Shown here: positions 5,330-5,542 of the stretch, one piece after another
Layout of the letters: each line of letters opens with the position of its first letter
Numbering within the stretch: position 1 is the stretch's first letter
Source of the DNA: Propionibacteriaceae bacterium
Lineage (GTDB): Bacteria > Actinomycetota > Actinomycetes > Propionibacteriales > Propionibacteriaceae
DNA length: 5,542 nucleotides
Reading direction: 5' to 3'
NCBI GenBank assembly: GCA_009787035.1
Contig: WRGV01000085.1
Coordinates: 578 to 6,119 of the forward strand
Made by a program: the position numbers and the translations under genes
The notes under the pieces: generated by a model
The model's input: only the letters and a program-made list of their open reading frames with translations
The model's database searches: none
What the model was told of the DNA's origin: nothing

Positions 5330-5335
5330 ACCCTA
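5330..5335 (-). promoter_or_regulatory. Putative -10 element (TAGGGT) of the HTH-protein gene
   Basis: TAGGGT fits TANNNT and ends 6 nt before the ATG at 5323, the same spacing as at the ATPase gene. This would give a leaderless mRNA. Alternatively the AGGG inside it could serve as a weak ribosome site on a longer transcript. Confidence 0.35.
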
Positions 5336-5425
5336 GCCCGCTGGCGTTCCCGTGCCCATCGGGCGTGGTCGCCGGGACATGCACCAGTGTTTCCACAAGG
5401 GCCCCCAGAGGTCCGAAATCGGCGC

Positions 5426-5542
5426 TCACTCGCTGCGCAGGGCCTCGACGGGGTCGCGGCGCGACGCCGCGGAGCTCGGAATCAACCCCGCCACGAACGT
5501 CAGCAGCATCGAGATGGCGATCAGGGCGACGGCGGCGACCAG
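5426..5542 (-). CDS. FtsX/MacB-like ABC transporter permease, C-terminal end only
   Basis: The last 38 codons before the TGA at 5426-5428. They encode a hydrophobic helix, LVAAVALIAISMLLTFVAGLIP in outline, followed by ASRRDPVEALRSE. The ending A-S-R-x-D-P-V-E-A-L-R-x-E is the hallmark C-terminus of FtsX-domain permeases of the MacB/LolC type, which sit in the inner membrane with an ATPase subunit. The rest lies beyond the right edge. The substrate cannot be inferred. The 102 bp between this stop and the HTH gene show no clear terminator. Confidence 0.88.
   Translation of the reverse strand: MVAAVALIAISMLLTFVAGLIPSSAASRRDPVEALRSE

Noticed and set aside
5354..5364. Small hairpin GCCC-ATC-GGGC between the permease and HTH genes, considered as a terminator
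   Set aside because: The stem is four base pairs only and no T-tract follows on either strand.

Overview
The window is GC-rich with strong third-position G/C bias. It uses GTG and possibly leaderless starts preceded by TANNNT -10 hexamers, which points to a high-GC actinobacterium, probably a mycobacterium or close relative. That placement is inferred from composition and gene families, not from a marker gene.

Layout, left to right. (1) Bases 1-409 (+) hold the 3' part of a VapC/FitB-type PIN-domain toxin; its first codons and presumed antitoxin lie outside the window. (2) Bases 381-2491 hold a divergent drug-efflux module: a 14-helix-type DHA2 MFS pump on the minus strand and a true TetR-class repressor on the plus strand. 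The short gap between them carries two perfect 13-bp palindromes with the CTATC-N3-GATAG core of the classical tet operator. The repressor keeps the DNA-contacting residues of TetR but has changed several tetracycline-pocket residues. (3) Bases 2492-2875 are decayed: a PIN-toxin C-terminal fragment and a short-chain dehydrogenase N-terminal fragment sit in one minus-strand frame, separated by an in-frame TGA. (4) Bases 2876-4153 (-) hold an intact AAA+ ATPase of the AAA_14/DUF4143 type with a C-terminal nuclease-like motif. Three 23-bp tandem direct repeats lie immediately upstream of its start. (5) Bases 4239-4472 (+) are the C-terminal remnant of an apparent SAM-dependent methyltransferase. 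(6) Bases 4556-5323 (-) hold a protein with an Xre-type helix-turn-helix and an unrecognised C-terminal domain. (7) Bases 5426-5542 (-) hold the last 38 codons of an FtsX/MacB-like ABC transporter permease.

The pump and repressor form a self-contained inducible resistance or export circuit. The ATPase is flanked on both sides by pieces of unrelated genes, so the 2.5-4.5 kb stretch looks like a site of repeated insertion and deletion. No tRNA, rRNA, CRISPR array, transposase or convincing intrinsic terminator was seen.
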